In this document: positions 16,073-25,148 of the stretch, piece by piece | Layout of the letters: each line of letters starts with the position of its first letter | How positions within the stretch are numbered: position 1 is the first letter of the stretch | Source: Wenyingzhuangia aestuarii | Lineage (GTDB): Bacteria; Bacteroidota; Bacteroidia; Flavobacteriales; Flavobacteriaceae | Length of the DNA stretch: 64,000 nucleotides | Reading direction: 5' to 3' | Assembly (NCBI RefSeq): GCF_011927765.1 | Contig: NZ_JAATJG010000002.1 | Coordinates: 278,127 to 342,126 of the forward strand | Made by a program: the position numbers and the translations under genes | Notes under the pieces: model-generated | The model's database searches: none | Told to the model about the DNA's origin: nothing | What the model saw: only the letters and a program-made list of their open reading frames with translations

Positions 16073-17074
16073 TTAGTAAACATTTACTTCAATTTCCAAA
16101 GAAATATCAAAGTCCGCTTTGATTTTTCTTTGGATTTTTTTTGCAATATCATGTACTTCTTTACCCGTAGCATTTCCATAGTTTACCAAAACCAATGCTT
16201 GTTTATTATGTACACCTGCATTTCCAAAAGATTTACCTTTAAATCCAGCTTTTTCTATAAGCCAACCTGCTGGTACTTTAACTGTGGTATCTGAAACAGG
16301 ATAAGAAGGAATGGTAGAATATTTGGTTTTAAGTCTATCAAACAATTCAATCGTAATTACAGGATTTTTAAAAAAACTACCACTGTTTCCAATTTCTTTA
16401 GGATTGGGTAACTTACTGTTTCTAATAGCTATAATTGCGTTACTAATATCTTTAATAGTAGGATTGCTAATGTCTTTTAATTCCTCTTGAATAGCTCCGT
16501 AAGATGTGTTTGTTTGATGGTCTTTTGTGGTTAATTTAAAGGTAACATTCGTAATAATGTATTTTCCTTTTACTTTATTTTTAAAAATGGAATTTCTATA
16601 ACCAAACTCACACTCTTCATTTGTGAATTTTTCTATTTCTAAGGTTTCTATATTTAAAGCTTCTAAAGAAATAATAGTGTCTTTAACCTCAAATCCATAG
16701 GCTCCAATATTCTGAATGGGGCAAGTACCCACGTTTCCAGGTATTAAAGATAAATTCTCTATTCCTCCATAATTCTGATCAATACACCAAAGTACAAACT
16801 CATGCCAGTTTTCTCCTGCCATGGCAGTAACTTCAACATGTGTGTCTGTTTCATTGTTTACAATTACTCCATGTAAATTTACATGTACTACCGTTTTATA
16901 AATATCTTTAGTTAATAGCATATTGCTACCGCCACCCAATAAAAAAATATTCTTATTTTCTTTTAAAACTTCTTTTAGTTGAGAAAGTGTAGCAACAGAA
17001 ATAAATTTTTGAGCTTTTACATCAATACCAAATGTATTGTAGTCTTTAAGAGAGAAATTTGAAAAATAAGGCAT
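16073..17074 (-). CDS. murB: UDP-N-acetylenolpyruvoylglucosamine reductase MurB
   Basis: FAD enzyme that reduces UDP-GlcNAc-enolpyruvate to UDP-MurNAc in peptidoglycan synthesis. At 333 aa it shows NTFGIDVKA, the FAD-binding LLGGGSNML, PGNVGTCPIQNIGAYG, EFGYRNSIFKN (type I loop with Tyr-Arg) and the catalytic GNSGSFFKNP (Ser proton donor). A C-terminal AGWLIEKAGFKG segment follows. Length and the YRNS loop fit the E. coli-like type I enzyme. It is probably monocistronic or leads nothing downstream, since proB converges. Confidence 0.96.
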   Translation of the reverse strand: MPYFSNFSLKDYNTFGIDVKAQKFISVATLSQLKEVLKENKNIFLLGGGSNMLLTKDIYKTVVHVNLHGVIVNNETDTHVEVTAMAGENWHEFVLWCIDQNYGGIENLSLIPGNVGTCPIQNIGAYGFEVKDTIISLEALNIETLEIEKFTNEECEFGYRNSIFKNKVKGKYIITNVTFKLTTKDHQTNTSYGAIQEELKDISNPTIKDISNAIIAIRNSKLPNPKEIGNSGSFFKNPVITIELFDRLKTKYSTIPSYPVSDTTVKVPAGWLIEKAGFKGKSFGNAGVHNKQALVLVNYGNATGKEVHDIAKKIQRKIKADFDISLEIEVNVY

Positions 17075-17126
17075 TGATTATAGGGAGTTTCTTGAGTGTA
17101 AAATTAACTGATTTTGTTAGATGGGT

Positions 17127-17894
17127 TTAATCCACAAATTCTAACAATCCAAACATAGCTGGTTGATGTACATCTTTTTCTTTAACATCATCAACGGGAA
17201 AAATAGTAGACATCATTCTTCTACCAATATTGTTATCATCTCTTAATTGTCTAAGGGCTAAAAAAGCCCATTGACTTCCTTTCTGAATAGGGAATTGATT
17301 AGCTACAGCATTAAATGTATTATGTGGAATAGCCATTTCTAAAGTCCAACCTTTGTCAATATCTGTATTGTTATTTAAGGTTCCATTAATGGTAACTTCT
17401 ACTTGTATTGCAGGATCAAAAGATCTAATAGCTACATTTTCTCCGTTGTAAAAATCATTTACATATACCAAATCGTTTACGGCTTTGTTTGGGTTAATTT
17501 CAAAACAATAATGGATGTTTTCTCCATTAGGAGCAGGTATTAAGAAAATTTCACCACAGTCATCTAAGTAAGGAGCACCATCTCTTTTTGTTTCGGCAGC
17601 GTTGATGTATTTATCTTCAAAATCATAATGAATGTAAATATTTTTTTCGTCCCAAAGCATTCTAAAAGTACTCTTTTGTTTTTCCTCTTCTTTTTCAGTT
17701 AAGTAATAATAATCAAAAGTTTTAGCTTCTGCTTTTTCCCAAGATAGGTCTTCTAATTTACCATCAATATTAATGTTAGAACTAGCTTTGTGTACTTTGT
17801 AAATAGGTCTATTTGTTAAAGATATTTTACCTTTATGAGTTGAGTTACAACTAGCAAAAAGAACGATTAAGGGAAGTAATAAATATTTTATCAT
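17127..17894 (-). CDS. Lipoprotein with CBM9-like domain
   Basis: A 255-aa exported lipoprotein (signal LLLPLIVLFASCNSTH). The body resembles the carbohydrate-binding family 9-like fold: IDGKLEDLSWEKAEA at the start, MLWDEKNIYIHYDFEDKYI, LDDCGEIFLIPAPNGENIHYCFEINPN, WTLEMAIP and a final FGLLEFVD. In Bacteroidota such domains often occur alone as lipoproteins of unknown ligand. A sugar-binding role is inferred only from the fold. It is preceded by a DUF3817 membrane protein 9 bases upstream, suggesting an operon. Confidence 0.82.
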   Translation of the reverse strand: MIKYLLLPLIVLFASCNSTHKGKISLTNRPIYKVHKASSNINIDGKLEDLSWEKAEAKTFDYYYLTEKEEEKQKSTFRMLWDEKNIYIHYDFEDKYINAAETKRDGAPYLDDCGEIFLIPAPNGENIHYCFEINPNKAVNDLVYVNDFYNGENVAIRSFDPAIQVEVTINGTLNNNTDIDKGWTLEMAIPHNTFNAVANQFPIQKGSQWAFLALRQLRDDNNIGRRMMSTIFPVDDVKEKDVHQPAMFGLLEFVD

Positions 17895-17903
17895 AAGAAT
17901 GAT

Positions 17904-18188
17904 TTATTTTGTTTGTAAGTACTTTTTATCCGCATAAAAAGTTCCAAAAGGTAAAATTGAACAAACTAAAATAATAGCAAATTCTTTGGTTGTCCATTTT
18001 TGTTCACTTTTAAGTAAAAAAGCAAATAACACATAGGTTACAAATAACAAACCATGAGGCATTCCAAGGGTTCTAACTATAATGTCGTTCCCTGTAAAGT
18101 GTTTTAAAGGAGTTCCTATTCCTAAAAGGAGTAAGTAAGAAATTCCTTCTAATAATGCTATAATCTTAAAGTTTTTTAAAGTAATCAT
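17904..18188 (-). CDS. DUF3817 integral membrane protein
   Basis: A 94-aa protein with three membrane helices and DUF3817 features: LLEGISYLLLLGIGTPLK near residue 15, GMPHGLLFVTYVL in the middle and LPFGTFYADK at the end. The family includes Bacillus YdzA and has no known function. It lies 9 bases upstream of the CBM9-like lipoprotein gene. Confidence 0.85.
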   Translation of the reverse strand: MITLKNFKIIALLEGISYLLLLGIGTPLKHFTGNDIIVRTLGMPHGLLFVTYVLFAFLLKSEQKWTTKEFAIILVCSILPFGTFYADKKYLQTK

Positions 18189-18227
18189 AAGTCTGTGAAT
18201 TGATGCTTTAAAAGTACTATTAAAACT

Positions 18228-18258
18228 AAAAAACTCAATCAGAATGATTGAGTTTTTT
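18228..18258 (-). terminator. Hairpin between two minus-strand genes
   Basis: CTCAATCA / TGATTGAG with a 3-base GAA loop, flanked by AAAAAA and TTTTTT, so it can work on either strand. It terminates the 148-aa membrane protein gene. Confidence 0.8.
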
Positions 18259-18268
18259 ATGGATTTGT

Positions 18269-18715
18269 TTATGCGTAGGAATTAATTTTGTATTTCTTCC
18301 AATATTGCATTAAAGTAAAGGTACTTATGGCACAAGATGCCATGGCTTCTATAGTCATAGAAAATACAATTTTAGGTAAAGTTAAATGATTTCCCCAGTA
18401 GGATGTTTTTTGTAATAGTAACAATAAAGAATCATCTATAAAACTAACGTATAAAGTCATAGAAACAATAACGGCCATAATAGCTAAAAGTCCTGTAGAA
18501 AAACCAAGAAACATATTACTTATATAATTGTTATTGTCTTGTTCTTTAATACTTGTTTTAATAGCTGTGTTTATTCCCCATAAAACAAATAGTATATTTA
18601 AAAAACGCAGTTCCACAATGTGTGTGAGTCCTATTAGTTTTATCAAGAAATAAAAACCTACAATAGCTGCATAAATTTTAGCAGCATTTTGAAAAATAAT
18701 TTTTCTAGTGTTCAT
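18269..18715 (-). CDS. Uncharacterised membrane protein with four predicted helices
   Basis: 148 aa, not recognised beyond topology. It has hydrophobic segments near residues 12-30, 36-52, 65-95 and 112-138, with short loops and a lysine-rich C-terminus. The size and four-helix pattern are reminiscent of DUF4199-type Flavobacteriia proteins, but I see no decisive motif. It is flanked by its own terminator downstream and an 80-base gap upstream, so it is probably a single-gene unit. Confidence 0.7.
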   Translation of the reverse strand: MNTRKIIFQNAAKIYAAIVGFYFLIKLIGLTHIVELRFLNILFVLWGINTAIKTSIKEQDNNNYISNMFLGFSTGLLAIMAVIVSMTLYVSFIDDSLLLLLQKTSYWGNHLTLPKIVFSMTIEAMASCAISTFTLMQYWKKYKINSYA

Positions 18716-18795
18716 AAATAAAAGGTTTTTGGGTTTGTATTCCTTTTAAGTTACTGAAAACTAATGGTTTTTCAAAAATAAATAGGGAAAGAAGC

Positions 18796-19149
18796 TTATT
18801 TGGATTTACTCTTAAAGTTAGAAGGTATTAAATCTATCTTTCTTTTTTCTGCCGCTCTAATTACAAAAGGAATAATAACACTAGCCCCAGGAAGTAATAC
18901 AAACGGAATTCCTATTCCTGCTATTTTTAGCATATCTACAATGTAAAATTTTAAGAATTTTTCTTCTTCTTTAGAAATTTCACCTTTGCTAACGTAGGTC
19001 TGTATAATCAATCTAGTTTTTTTAGTGTCGCTAGCACCACTCTTTAATCCGTTAAAAAAAATGTCTAAGGCATCTGTAACCATTATACGATTTCTGTGTA
19101 TAAAATGCCTAAAAAGTCTATAAGACCTAGATGTTTTTTTCTCACTCAT
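18796..19149 (-). CDS. Small LETM1-like protein
   Basis: A 117-aa protein with a central DMLKIAGIGIPFVLLPGASVIIPFVIRAAEK segment, which resembles the core membrane-adjacent motif of LETM1-type proteins. The N-terminus is basic and the C-terminus is rich in lysine and serine. Bacterial short forms have no established function. The start codon of this gene lies 3 bases after the stop of the DUF423 gene, so they are co-transcribed. Confidence 0.65.
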   Translation of the reverse strand: MSEKKTSRSYRLFRHFIHRNRIMVTDALDIFFNGLKSGASDTKKTRLIIQTYVSKGEISKEEEKFLKFYIVDMLKIAGIGIPFVLLPGASVIIPFVIRAAEKRKIDLIPSNFKSKSK

Positions 19150-19152
19150 GAT

Positions 19153-19527
19153 TTATGTCAAAGCCACTATAAAAAATAACCAAGATAAAAGTAAACATAA
19201 TCCTCCTAATGGAGTAATAGGTCCAATAAATTTAACAGGAAGTTTACGACTTTTTAAAATACAGATTCCATAAATACTTCCTGAAAATAAAAACACTCCT
19301 ACAATAGCCATAATAACAGCTATAGTGCTGCTTGTGTTGTTAAAAGGAAGAGACACTTCTAGTAGAATTAAAAACAAGGCATGGTACATTTGGTATTTTA
19401 TTCCAATTTCGTAACTATCCAATATTTCTTTAGACCATTTGTTTTTTAACAAATGACTTCCAAAAGCTCCCAAAATAATAGCTGTACAGCCAAAAATCCC
19501 TCCGAATATTAATGCTAAGTTTTGCAT
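19153..19527 (-). CDS. DUF423 family membrane protein
   Basis: 124 aa with four membrane helices. DUF423 (YgdD/YwdK) signatures are FGCTAIILGAFGSH at the N-terminus, YEIGIKYQMYHALFLILL, FSGSIYGI and ITPLGGLCLLLSWLFF at the C-terminus. It is widespread and of unknown function. It shares one base with the end of the upstream DUF4494 gene, indicating coupling. Confidence 0.9.
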   Translation of the reverse strand: MQNLALIFGGIFGCTAIILGAFGSHLLKNKWSKEILDSYEIGIKYQMYHALFLILLEVSLPFNNTSSTIAVIMAIVGVFLFSGSIYGICILKSRKLPVKFIGPITPLGGLCLLLSWLFFIVALT

Positions 19528-20084
19528 TAGTCTTCTAGAACCTCTTCTGTTTCATCAACAATTTCGTCTTCTGTAACTTCTTCACTTTCTTCTTCTTCAG
19601 AAAAAGAAGCTTCAGTATATACGTTTTCTGTATTAACAGGCTCTTCTAAAGGAGCTTCGTCACCATCAAAAAACGGAAAAATATCTATAATTGGAGATTC
19701 AGTAATACTTGGAATAGAAAAGTCTGAAACTGTATCTGCAAATTGCTCTAATAAGTATTCGTAAGCATCTTTAACATCATTAGCTTGTACTAAAACATAA
19801 GTATTTGTTCTACGCTCTAATCCTTTGTCCTCATCTAAAGTAACTAAAGATACTTTACATTTAAACCAACGATCTCCGTGCTCACTAGGAAAAATTTCAG
19901 AAAAGTTAGCCACCTTAATGTTGGTAATTTTAAATCCTTCTGAAAGGTATTTACCCATTTCTTCTGTAGCACGAGCTTCAGCTTCGGTAAAGGTTAATGC
20001 ATCAAATAAATAAGGTTGATTAAAAGTTTTAATCTTTTCATTATCGTCTATTTTACTGTATTTTACTTTTACTTCGTACCACAT
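19527..20084 (-). CDS. DUF4494 domain protein
   Basis: About 185 aa starting MWYEVKVKYSKIDD, the conserved opening of this Bacteroidota-specific family; an upstream in-frame Met is less likely. The DUF4494 core runs to about residue 150 (TFTEAEARATEEM, GDRWFKCKVSLVTLDE, VKDAYEYL, FSIPSITESPIIDIFPF). A very acidic tail rich in Glu and Val follows. Cytosolic, function unknown. It is the first gene of a short run with DUF423 and the LETM1-like gene. Confidence 0.88.
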   Translation of the reverse strand: MWYEVKVKYSKIDDNEKIKTFNQPYLFDALTFTEAEARATEEMGKYLSEGFKITNIKVANFSEIFPSEHGDRWFKCKVSLVTLDEDKGLERRTNTYVLVQANDVKDAYEYLLEQFADTVSDFSIPSITESPIIDIFPFFDGDEAPLEEPVNTENVYTEASFSEEEESEEVTEDEIVDETEEVLED

Positions 20085-20155
20085 AATAGTTGTTTTTTTA
20101 AGAGTCACAAATGTAAAAACAAATCTGAGTTTTGAAGAAACAAAAGTAAATTAAT

Positions 20156-22141
20156 TTATAATTTACTTTTTAAGGTTTTAATCTCATCTCTAAATTTAGC
20201 AGCAGTCATAAAATCTAAGTTTTTGGCTGCTTTTTCCATAGCACGTTGTTTTTCTCTAATACGTTCTTCAATAGCTGTTTTTGATAAGTAATCTAAATCT
20301 TCTTCAGCAGCTAAATTGTGTTGAATTTCTTCGTAATTGGTTCCAGAATTATCTGTTAAATTGTTTCCAAAATCCTTTTTAATTTGAGTAGGAGTAATGC
20401 CGTTAGCTTCGTTATAAGCAATTTGTTTTTCACGTCTTCTAGCGGTTTCATCAATAGTTAACTGCATGCTTTTGGTAATTTTATCAGCATACATAATGGC
20501 CATACCATTTACGTTTCTTGCGGCTCTACCTACGGTTTGTGTAATAGATCTGTGAGAACGTAAAAAACCTTCTTTATCAGCATCAATAATTGCTACTAAA
20601 GAAACTTCGGGTAAATCCAATCCTTCACGAAGTAGGTTGACTCCAATCAATACATCAAACAAACCTTTACGTAAATCTTGCATAATTTCTACACGTTCTA
20701 AAGTATCTACATCAGAATGTATGTAACGACAACGTACTTGAATTCGGGTTAAATATTTTGCCAATTCCTCGGCCATACGTTTGGTTAAGGTAGTGACTAA
20801 AACACGTTCATCTACCTCAATACGTTTGTGAATTTCTTCTATCAAATCATCAATCTGATTTTTACTAGGACGAACTTCTATAATAGGATCTAACAATCCT
20901 GTGGGACGAATCACTTGTTCTACCACTACACCTCCAGATTTTTCTAATTCATAATCGGCAGGAGTTGCCGTTACATAAATTACTTGGTTCTGAATGGCTT
21001 CAAATTCCTCAAACTTTAACGGACGGTTGTCCATGGCAGCAGGCAAACGGAATCCGTATTCTACCAAGTTTTCTTTACGAGAACGGTCTCCACCATACAT
21101 AGCATGGGTTTGTGGAATGGTTACATGACTTTCATCAATCACCATTAAAAAATCATCAGGAAAATAATCTAACAAACAATAAGGTCTTGTTCCGGGCTCT
21201 CTACCATCTAAATATCTAGAATAGTTTTCAATTCCGCTACAATATCCTAGTTCACGAATCATTTCCAAATCAAATTCAGTACGTTCTTTTAATCTTTTGG
21301 CTTCTAGTGTTTTTCCAATTTCATTAAAATAATCGTACTGTTTCATCATATCATCTTGAATTTGATGAATGGCACCTTGTAAGGTTTCAGGAGAAGTCAC
21401 AAACAAATTGGCAGGATAAATATCTAGCTTTTCAAAACGTTCAATTACTTGTTTGTTTTCTAAATCGTAAGATTCTATTTCTTCAATTTCATCACCAAAA
21501 AAATGAACTCTGTAAGCATATTCTCCATAAGAAGGAAAAATAGTTACCGTATCTCCTTTTACTTTAAAGTTTCCGCTTTTCATTTCTTCCTCAGTACGCG
21601 CATATAAACTTTGCACCAATTGATGTAAGAATTTGGTTCTACTAATGGCCTGATCTACCTCAATAGTAACCACGTTGTTTTTAAATTCCACAGGGTTTCC
21701 CATACCGTACAAACAAGAAACAGAGGCAACCACTAATACATCTTGCCTACCACATAATAAAGAAGAAGAGGTGCTTAAACGCAAACGTTCAATTTCTTCG
21801 TTAATAGACAAATCTTTTTCTATGTAAACACCTGTAGAGGGAATAAAAGCTTCTGGCTGATAATAATCGTAATAAGAAACAAAATACTCTACCGCATTGT
21901 TGGGAAAAAAGTTTTTAAACTCAGAATACAACTGAGCAGCCAAGGTTTTGTTATGAGCCAATACCAAGGTGGGTTTTTTAACTTCTTGTATAACATTGGC
22001 AACCGTAAAGGTTTTACCAGAACCAGTAACACCCAATAATGTTTGGTATTGATCTCCATTATTAACTCCTGCTACTAATTCTTTAATAGCATTAGGTTGA
22101 TCACCCGTAGGTTGGTACTTAGAAACAACTTTAAAATCCAT
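20156..22141 (-). CDS. uvrB: Excinuclease ABC subunit UvrB
   Basis: Damage-verification helicase of nucleotide excision repair, working between UvrA and UvrC. At 661 aa it has Walker A GVTGSGKT (residues 37-44), the DNA-clamping beta-hairpin region YYDYYQPEAFIPSTGVYIEKD (about 91-111), helicase motif DESHVTIPQ, VTATPADYE, motif VI QTVGRAARN and the C-terminal UVR domain for UvrC (EKAAKNLDFMTAAKFRDEI). Full length and undamaged. It is divergent from the TonB receptor gene across a 190-base shared control region. Confidence 0.98.
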   Translation of the reverse strand: MDFKVVSKYQPTGDQPNAIKELVAGVNNGDQYQTLLGVTGSGKTFTVANVIQEVKKPTLVLAHNKTLAAQLYSEFKNFFPNNAVEYFVSYYDYYQPEAFIPSTGVYIEKDLSINEEIERLRLSTSSSLLCGRQDVLVVASVSCLYGMGNPVEFKNNVVTIEVDQAISRTKFLHQLVQSLYARTEEEMKSGNFKVKGDTVTIFPSYGEYAYRVHFFGDEIEEIESYDLENKQVIERFEKLDIYPANLFVTSPETLQGAIHQIQDDMMKQYDYFNEIGKTLEAKRLKERTEFDLEMIRELGYCSGIENYSRYLDGREPGTRPYCLLDYFPDDFLMVIDESHVTIPQTHAMYGGDRSRKENLVEYGFRLPAAMDNRPLKFEEFEAIQNQVIYVTATPADYELEKSGGVVVEQVIRPTGLLDPIIEVRPSKNQIDDLIEEIHKRIEVDERVLVTTLTKRMAEELAKYLTRIQVRCRYIHSDVDTLERVEIMQDLRKGLFDVLIGVNLLREGLDLPEVSLVAIIDADKEGFLRSHRSITQTVGRAARNVNGMAIMYADKITKSMQLTIDETARRREKQIAYNEANGITPTQIKKDFGNNLTDNSGTNYEEIQHNLAAEEDLDYLSKTAIEERIREKQRAMEKAAKNLDFMTAAKFRDEIKTLKSKL

Positions 22142-22211
22142 TGTGTAAAATTAAGCATTCCTGATAAGAATTCTAGCATGTTAACTATATGTTGTTCGTT
22201 GAAAATTTATA

Positions 22212-22308
22212 TTAACAAAACGTTTTGTAGTTAACCTTTTTGTAACCTTCTCTTTTTAGTTTGATTACTTTCTGTTAACTAAGAGCTGTTAAGTGCTGTC
22301 TAGTTTTG
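22212..22308 (+). promoter_or_regulatory. Control region of the phytate-uptake genes
   Basis: It contains a perfect 14-bp palindrome ACAAAACGTTTTGT (22215-22228), TTAACC-N5-GTAACC just after it, and a direct repeat CTGTTAA at 22272 and 22286. A -7 element TAGTTTTG at 22301-22308 ends 26 bases before the receptor start codon. The direct repeat lies where a -33 box would be, as expected for activator-dependent promoters. A PhoB-type site is a plausible but unproven reading, given the phytase downstream. Confidence 0.4.
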
Positions 22309-22334
22309 TGCCTCAAACAAAACAAAACTTAAAA

Positions 22335-25082
22335 ATGAAAAAAATTAACTTATTACTAATTGCACTCCTAGTAGCTATTGCAGGATTTGCACAGAGTAAA
22401 GGAAACATTGTGGGGCACGTGGTAGATGCTAACAATTTACCCATTCCTGGAGTTGTGATTAAAATTGAATCGTTAAACAGAACAGCAATTACAGATTTTG
22501 ATGGAAATTATGTGTTTGTGGGGGTGAACAATGGAACGTACAAATTGTCTTCAAACTGTTTAGGATGTGAAAAAACAATTAAAACGATTGTGATTGATGG
22601 AAAATCTATAGATGTTGATTTTCTATTAAATCCTGCATTAAATGAGTTGGATGAAGTTGTGATTAAAGGGAGTAATTCAAGAGGACAAGCAAAGGCCTTA
22701 AACAAGCAAAAAACAAACTTTAACGTAACCAATATTGTAGCAGCAGATCAAGTAGGAAAATTTCCAGATGCAAACATAGGAGATGCAGTAAAGCGTATTC
22801 CTGGTATTACTGTTCAAAATGATCAAGGTGAGGCTAGAAACATTATTATTAGAGGTTTGGCTCCACAATTAAATTCTGTAACCTTAAACGGAGAAAGAAT
22901 TCCGTCTGCAGAAGGAGATAATAGAAATGTACAGTTAGATTTAATTCCATCGGACATGGTACAAGCAGTAGAAGTAAACAAAGTAATTACTCCAGACATG
23001 GAAGGAGATGCTATTGGTGGTTCTGTAAACTTGGTAACACGTGCGGCTAAAAAAGATAGAATTACTTTAACAGCAGGGTATGGTCATAACCCGGTTAGAA
23101 ATACTCCAGTTTATAACTTTGCAGGAATTTTATCTACTCGTTTTTTAGATGATAAATTAGGAGCTTTGGTAAGTACATCTATCCAAAGAAATGAATTTGG
23201 ATCTGACAATGTAGAATTTGAATGGAATACAGAAGGAACAAAACCTGTATTAGTAGAGCACGACATTAGAAGATATGATGTTACAAGACAAAGACAAAGT
23301 GTTGCGTTAAATTTAGACTACAAGTTTAACGATAACAATAAAGTGTTTTTTAATACGGTTTTAAACAATAGAAAAGACTGGGAAAACAGATACAAATTAA
23401 GCTATAAAGATATAGAGGAAGTTGCTCCAGGAGTTTACGAAACTGAAATTAGAAGAGAAACCAAAGGTGGTTTAAATAATGATTCTCGTTTAGAAGAGCA
23501 AGAAATTCAGAAGTACGCATTAAACGGAGAGCACTTATTGTTTAATGAAATAAAAGTAGATTGGAAAGCTAACTATTCTAAAGCATCTGAAACAAGACCT
23601 AATGAAAGATATATTACCTACAGAAATAAAGGTGTAGAAGTAACTCAAGATTTATCAGATGTAAGATTTCCATTAATTCGTGCAAATGGAACCGATGATA
23701 ATGACCCTACAGCTTTTGAATTGAAAGAAATATCAGAAGAAAATCAATATACAGAAGAGGAAAATTTAGGATTTAAAATAGATGTTGAAATTCCTGTAAT
23801 TAAAGGTGGAGAGTTTGAAAATACTATTAAAGTAGGATATAGATTCAAAGACAAAGAAAAGCTTAGAACAAACAATTATACAGAATACGAACCAACTGCT
23901 GGTTTAGAAAATTTAAGTGATGTTTCTTATGGAGACAAAACGTTAAATGATTTTTTAGCAGGAGATAAGTACAACTCAGGAAATTTTGTAAATAGAGAAT
24001 TCTTAACATCTTTAAACTTAACAAATACAGCATTGTTTGATAGTGAAGCTATTTTAGAAGAGTTTGTTCCTGTAAACTACAATGCTAATGAAAAAGTGAG
24101 TGCAGCCTACGGAATGCTTACTCAAAAAGTAGGAGAACATTTTTCTGTATTAGCTGGTTTGCGTGTAGAAAAAACAGACATAGATTATACAGGATATAGA
24201 ATTGATACAGAAACAGCATCATCTGTGGCCGATGCTACAAAAATTAGAGCAAATAAAACGTATGCAAATTGGTTGCCTAACTTACAGTTAAAATATACAT
24301 TTGGAAACAATAATATTTTACGTTTGGCTTATTCTAATGCCATTGCTCGTCCTAATTACTACGATTTGGTTCCTTATCAAAACTTAAATTCTGATGATTT
24401 TGAATTTGCAGAAGGAAACTCAAACCTAAAAGCAACAGAAGCTACCAATTTAGATCTTATGTTTGAGCATTATTTATCATCAGTAGGAATTTTATCATTG
24501 GGTGGTTTTTACAAAAACTTAGATAATTTTATTTTTACTTATAGAGAAGATGGCTATGTAGATGCAGGATATCCTGGAGAAACTTTTGAATACTCTCAAC
24601 CAAGAAACGGAAGTCAAGCTATTGTATATGGAGTAGAGGCTTCTATACAATCTAAATTAGATTTTATGGAAACTGATTTTCTTAAAAATATTAATGTGTA
24701 CTTAAACTATACTTATACAGCATCTGAGGCTGATGGAGTAGAAGGGAGAGGTACTGTAGATTTGGCAGGAGCTGTTAAAAATATGTTTAACACTTCTGTT
24801 GCTTATGAAAACGAAAAGTTAACGGTAAGAACTTCTTTAAACTATGCAGGTGATTATATTGATGAGTACGGAGGAGAAGCTTCAGAAGATAGTTATTATG
24901 ACAATCAATTGTTTTTAGATGTAAACGGATCTTATGAAATTACTAAAGGATTAAGAATTTTTGCAGAGGCTAAAAACTTAACCAATCAAGAGTTAAGATA
25001 TTACCAAGGATCTAAAGATTTAACAAAACAAGCTGAATTCTACGGAGTTAATTGGAACATAGGAGTAAAGTACAATTTTTAA
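22335..25082 (+). CDS. TonB-dependent outer-membrane receptor, probable phytate or phosphate-ester uptake
   Basis: About 915 aa from MKKINLL; the frame is open further upstream but this Met starts a clean signal peptide (LLLIALLVAIAGFAQ). A carboxypeptidase-regulatory-like domain follows (GHVVDANNLPIPGVVIKI to about residue 105). The plug (QVGKFPDANIGDAVKRIPG, IIIRGLAPQLNSVTLNGERIP, GGSVNLVTR) and a large beta barrel come next, ending in the aromatic VKYNF. The plug motifs fit the TonB-Xanth-Caul-type receptor group. A beta-propeller phytase gene follows on the same strand after a weak hairpin, a pairing reported in other bacteria, so the ligand is inferred to be phytate or its products. Confidence 0.92.
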   Translation: MKKINLLLIALLVAIAGFAQSKGNIVGHVVDANNLPIPGVVIKIESLNRTAITDFDGNYVFVGVNNGTYKLSSNCLGCEKTIKTIVIDGKSIDVDFLLNPALNELDEVVIKGSNSRGQAKALNKQKTNFNVTNIVAADQVGKFPDANIGDAVKRIPGITVQNDQGEARNIIIRGLAPQLNSVTLNGERIPSAEGDNRNVQLDLIPSDMVQAVEVNKVITPDMEGDAIGGSVNLVTRAAKKDRITLTAGYGHNPVRNTPVYNFAGILSTRFLDDKLGALVSTSIQRNEFGSDNVEFEWNTEGTKPVLVEHDIRRYDVTRQRQSVALNLDYKFNDNNKVFFNTVLNNRKDWENRYKLSYKDIEEVAPGVYETEIRRETKGGLNNDSRLEEQEIQKYALNGEHLLFNEIKVDWKANYSKASETRPNERYITYRNKGVEVTQDLSDVRFPLIRANGTDDNDPTAFELKEISEENQYTEEENLGFKIDVEIPVIKGGEFENTIKVGYRFKDKEKLRTNNYTEYEPTAGLENLSDVSYGDKTLNDFLAGDKYNSGNFVNREFLTSLNLTNTALFDSEAILEEFVPVNYNANEKVSAAYGMLTQKVGEHFSVLAGLRVEKTDIDYTGYRIDTETASSVADATKIRANKTYANWLPNLQLKYTFGNNNILRLAYSNAIARPNYYDLVPYQNLNSDDFEFAEGNSNLKATEATNLDLMFEHYLSSVGILSLGGFYKNLDNFIFTYREDGYVDAGYPGETFEYSQPRNGSQAIVYGVEASIQSKLDFMETDFLKNINVYLNYTYTASEADGVEGRGTVDLAGAVKNMFNTSVAYENEKLTVRTSLNYAGDYIDEYGGEASEDSYYDNQLFLDVNGSYEITKGLRIFAEAKNLTNQELRYYQGSKDLTKQAEFYGVNWNIGVKYNF

Positions 25083-25102
25083 GGAAAATAGAAAATGAAA
25101 CT

Positions 25103-25133
25103 AAAAGCCTATAGTTTTAAATTATAGGCTTTT
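25103..25133 (+). terminator. Weak hairpin between receptor and phytase genes
   Basis: AAAAGCCTATA / TATAGGCTTTT with a 9-base AT loop but only four T in its tail. It probably attenuates transcription into the phytase gene without abolishing it. Confidence 0.55.
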
Positions 25134-25148
25134 ACTATATTTATAAAT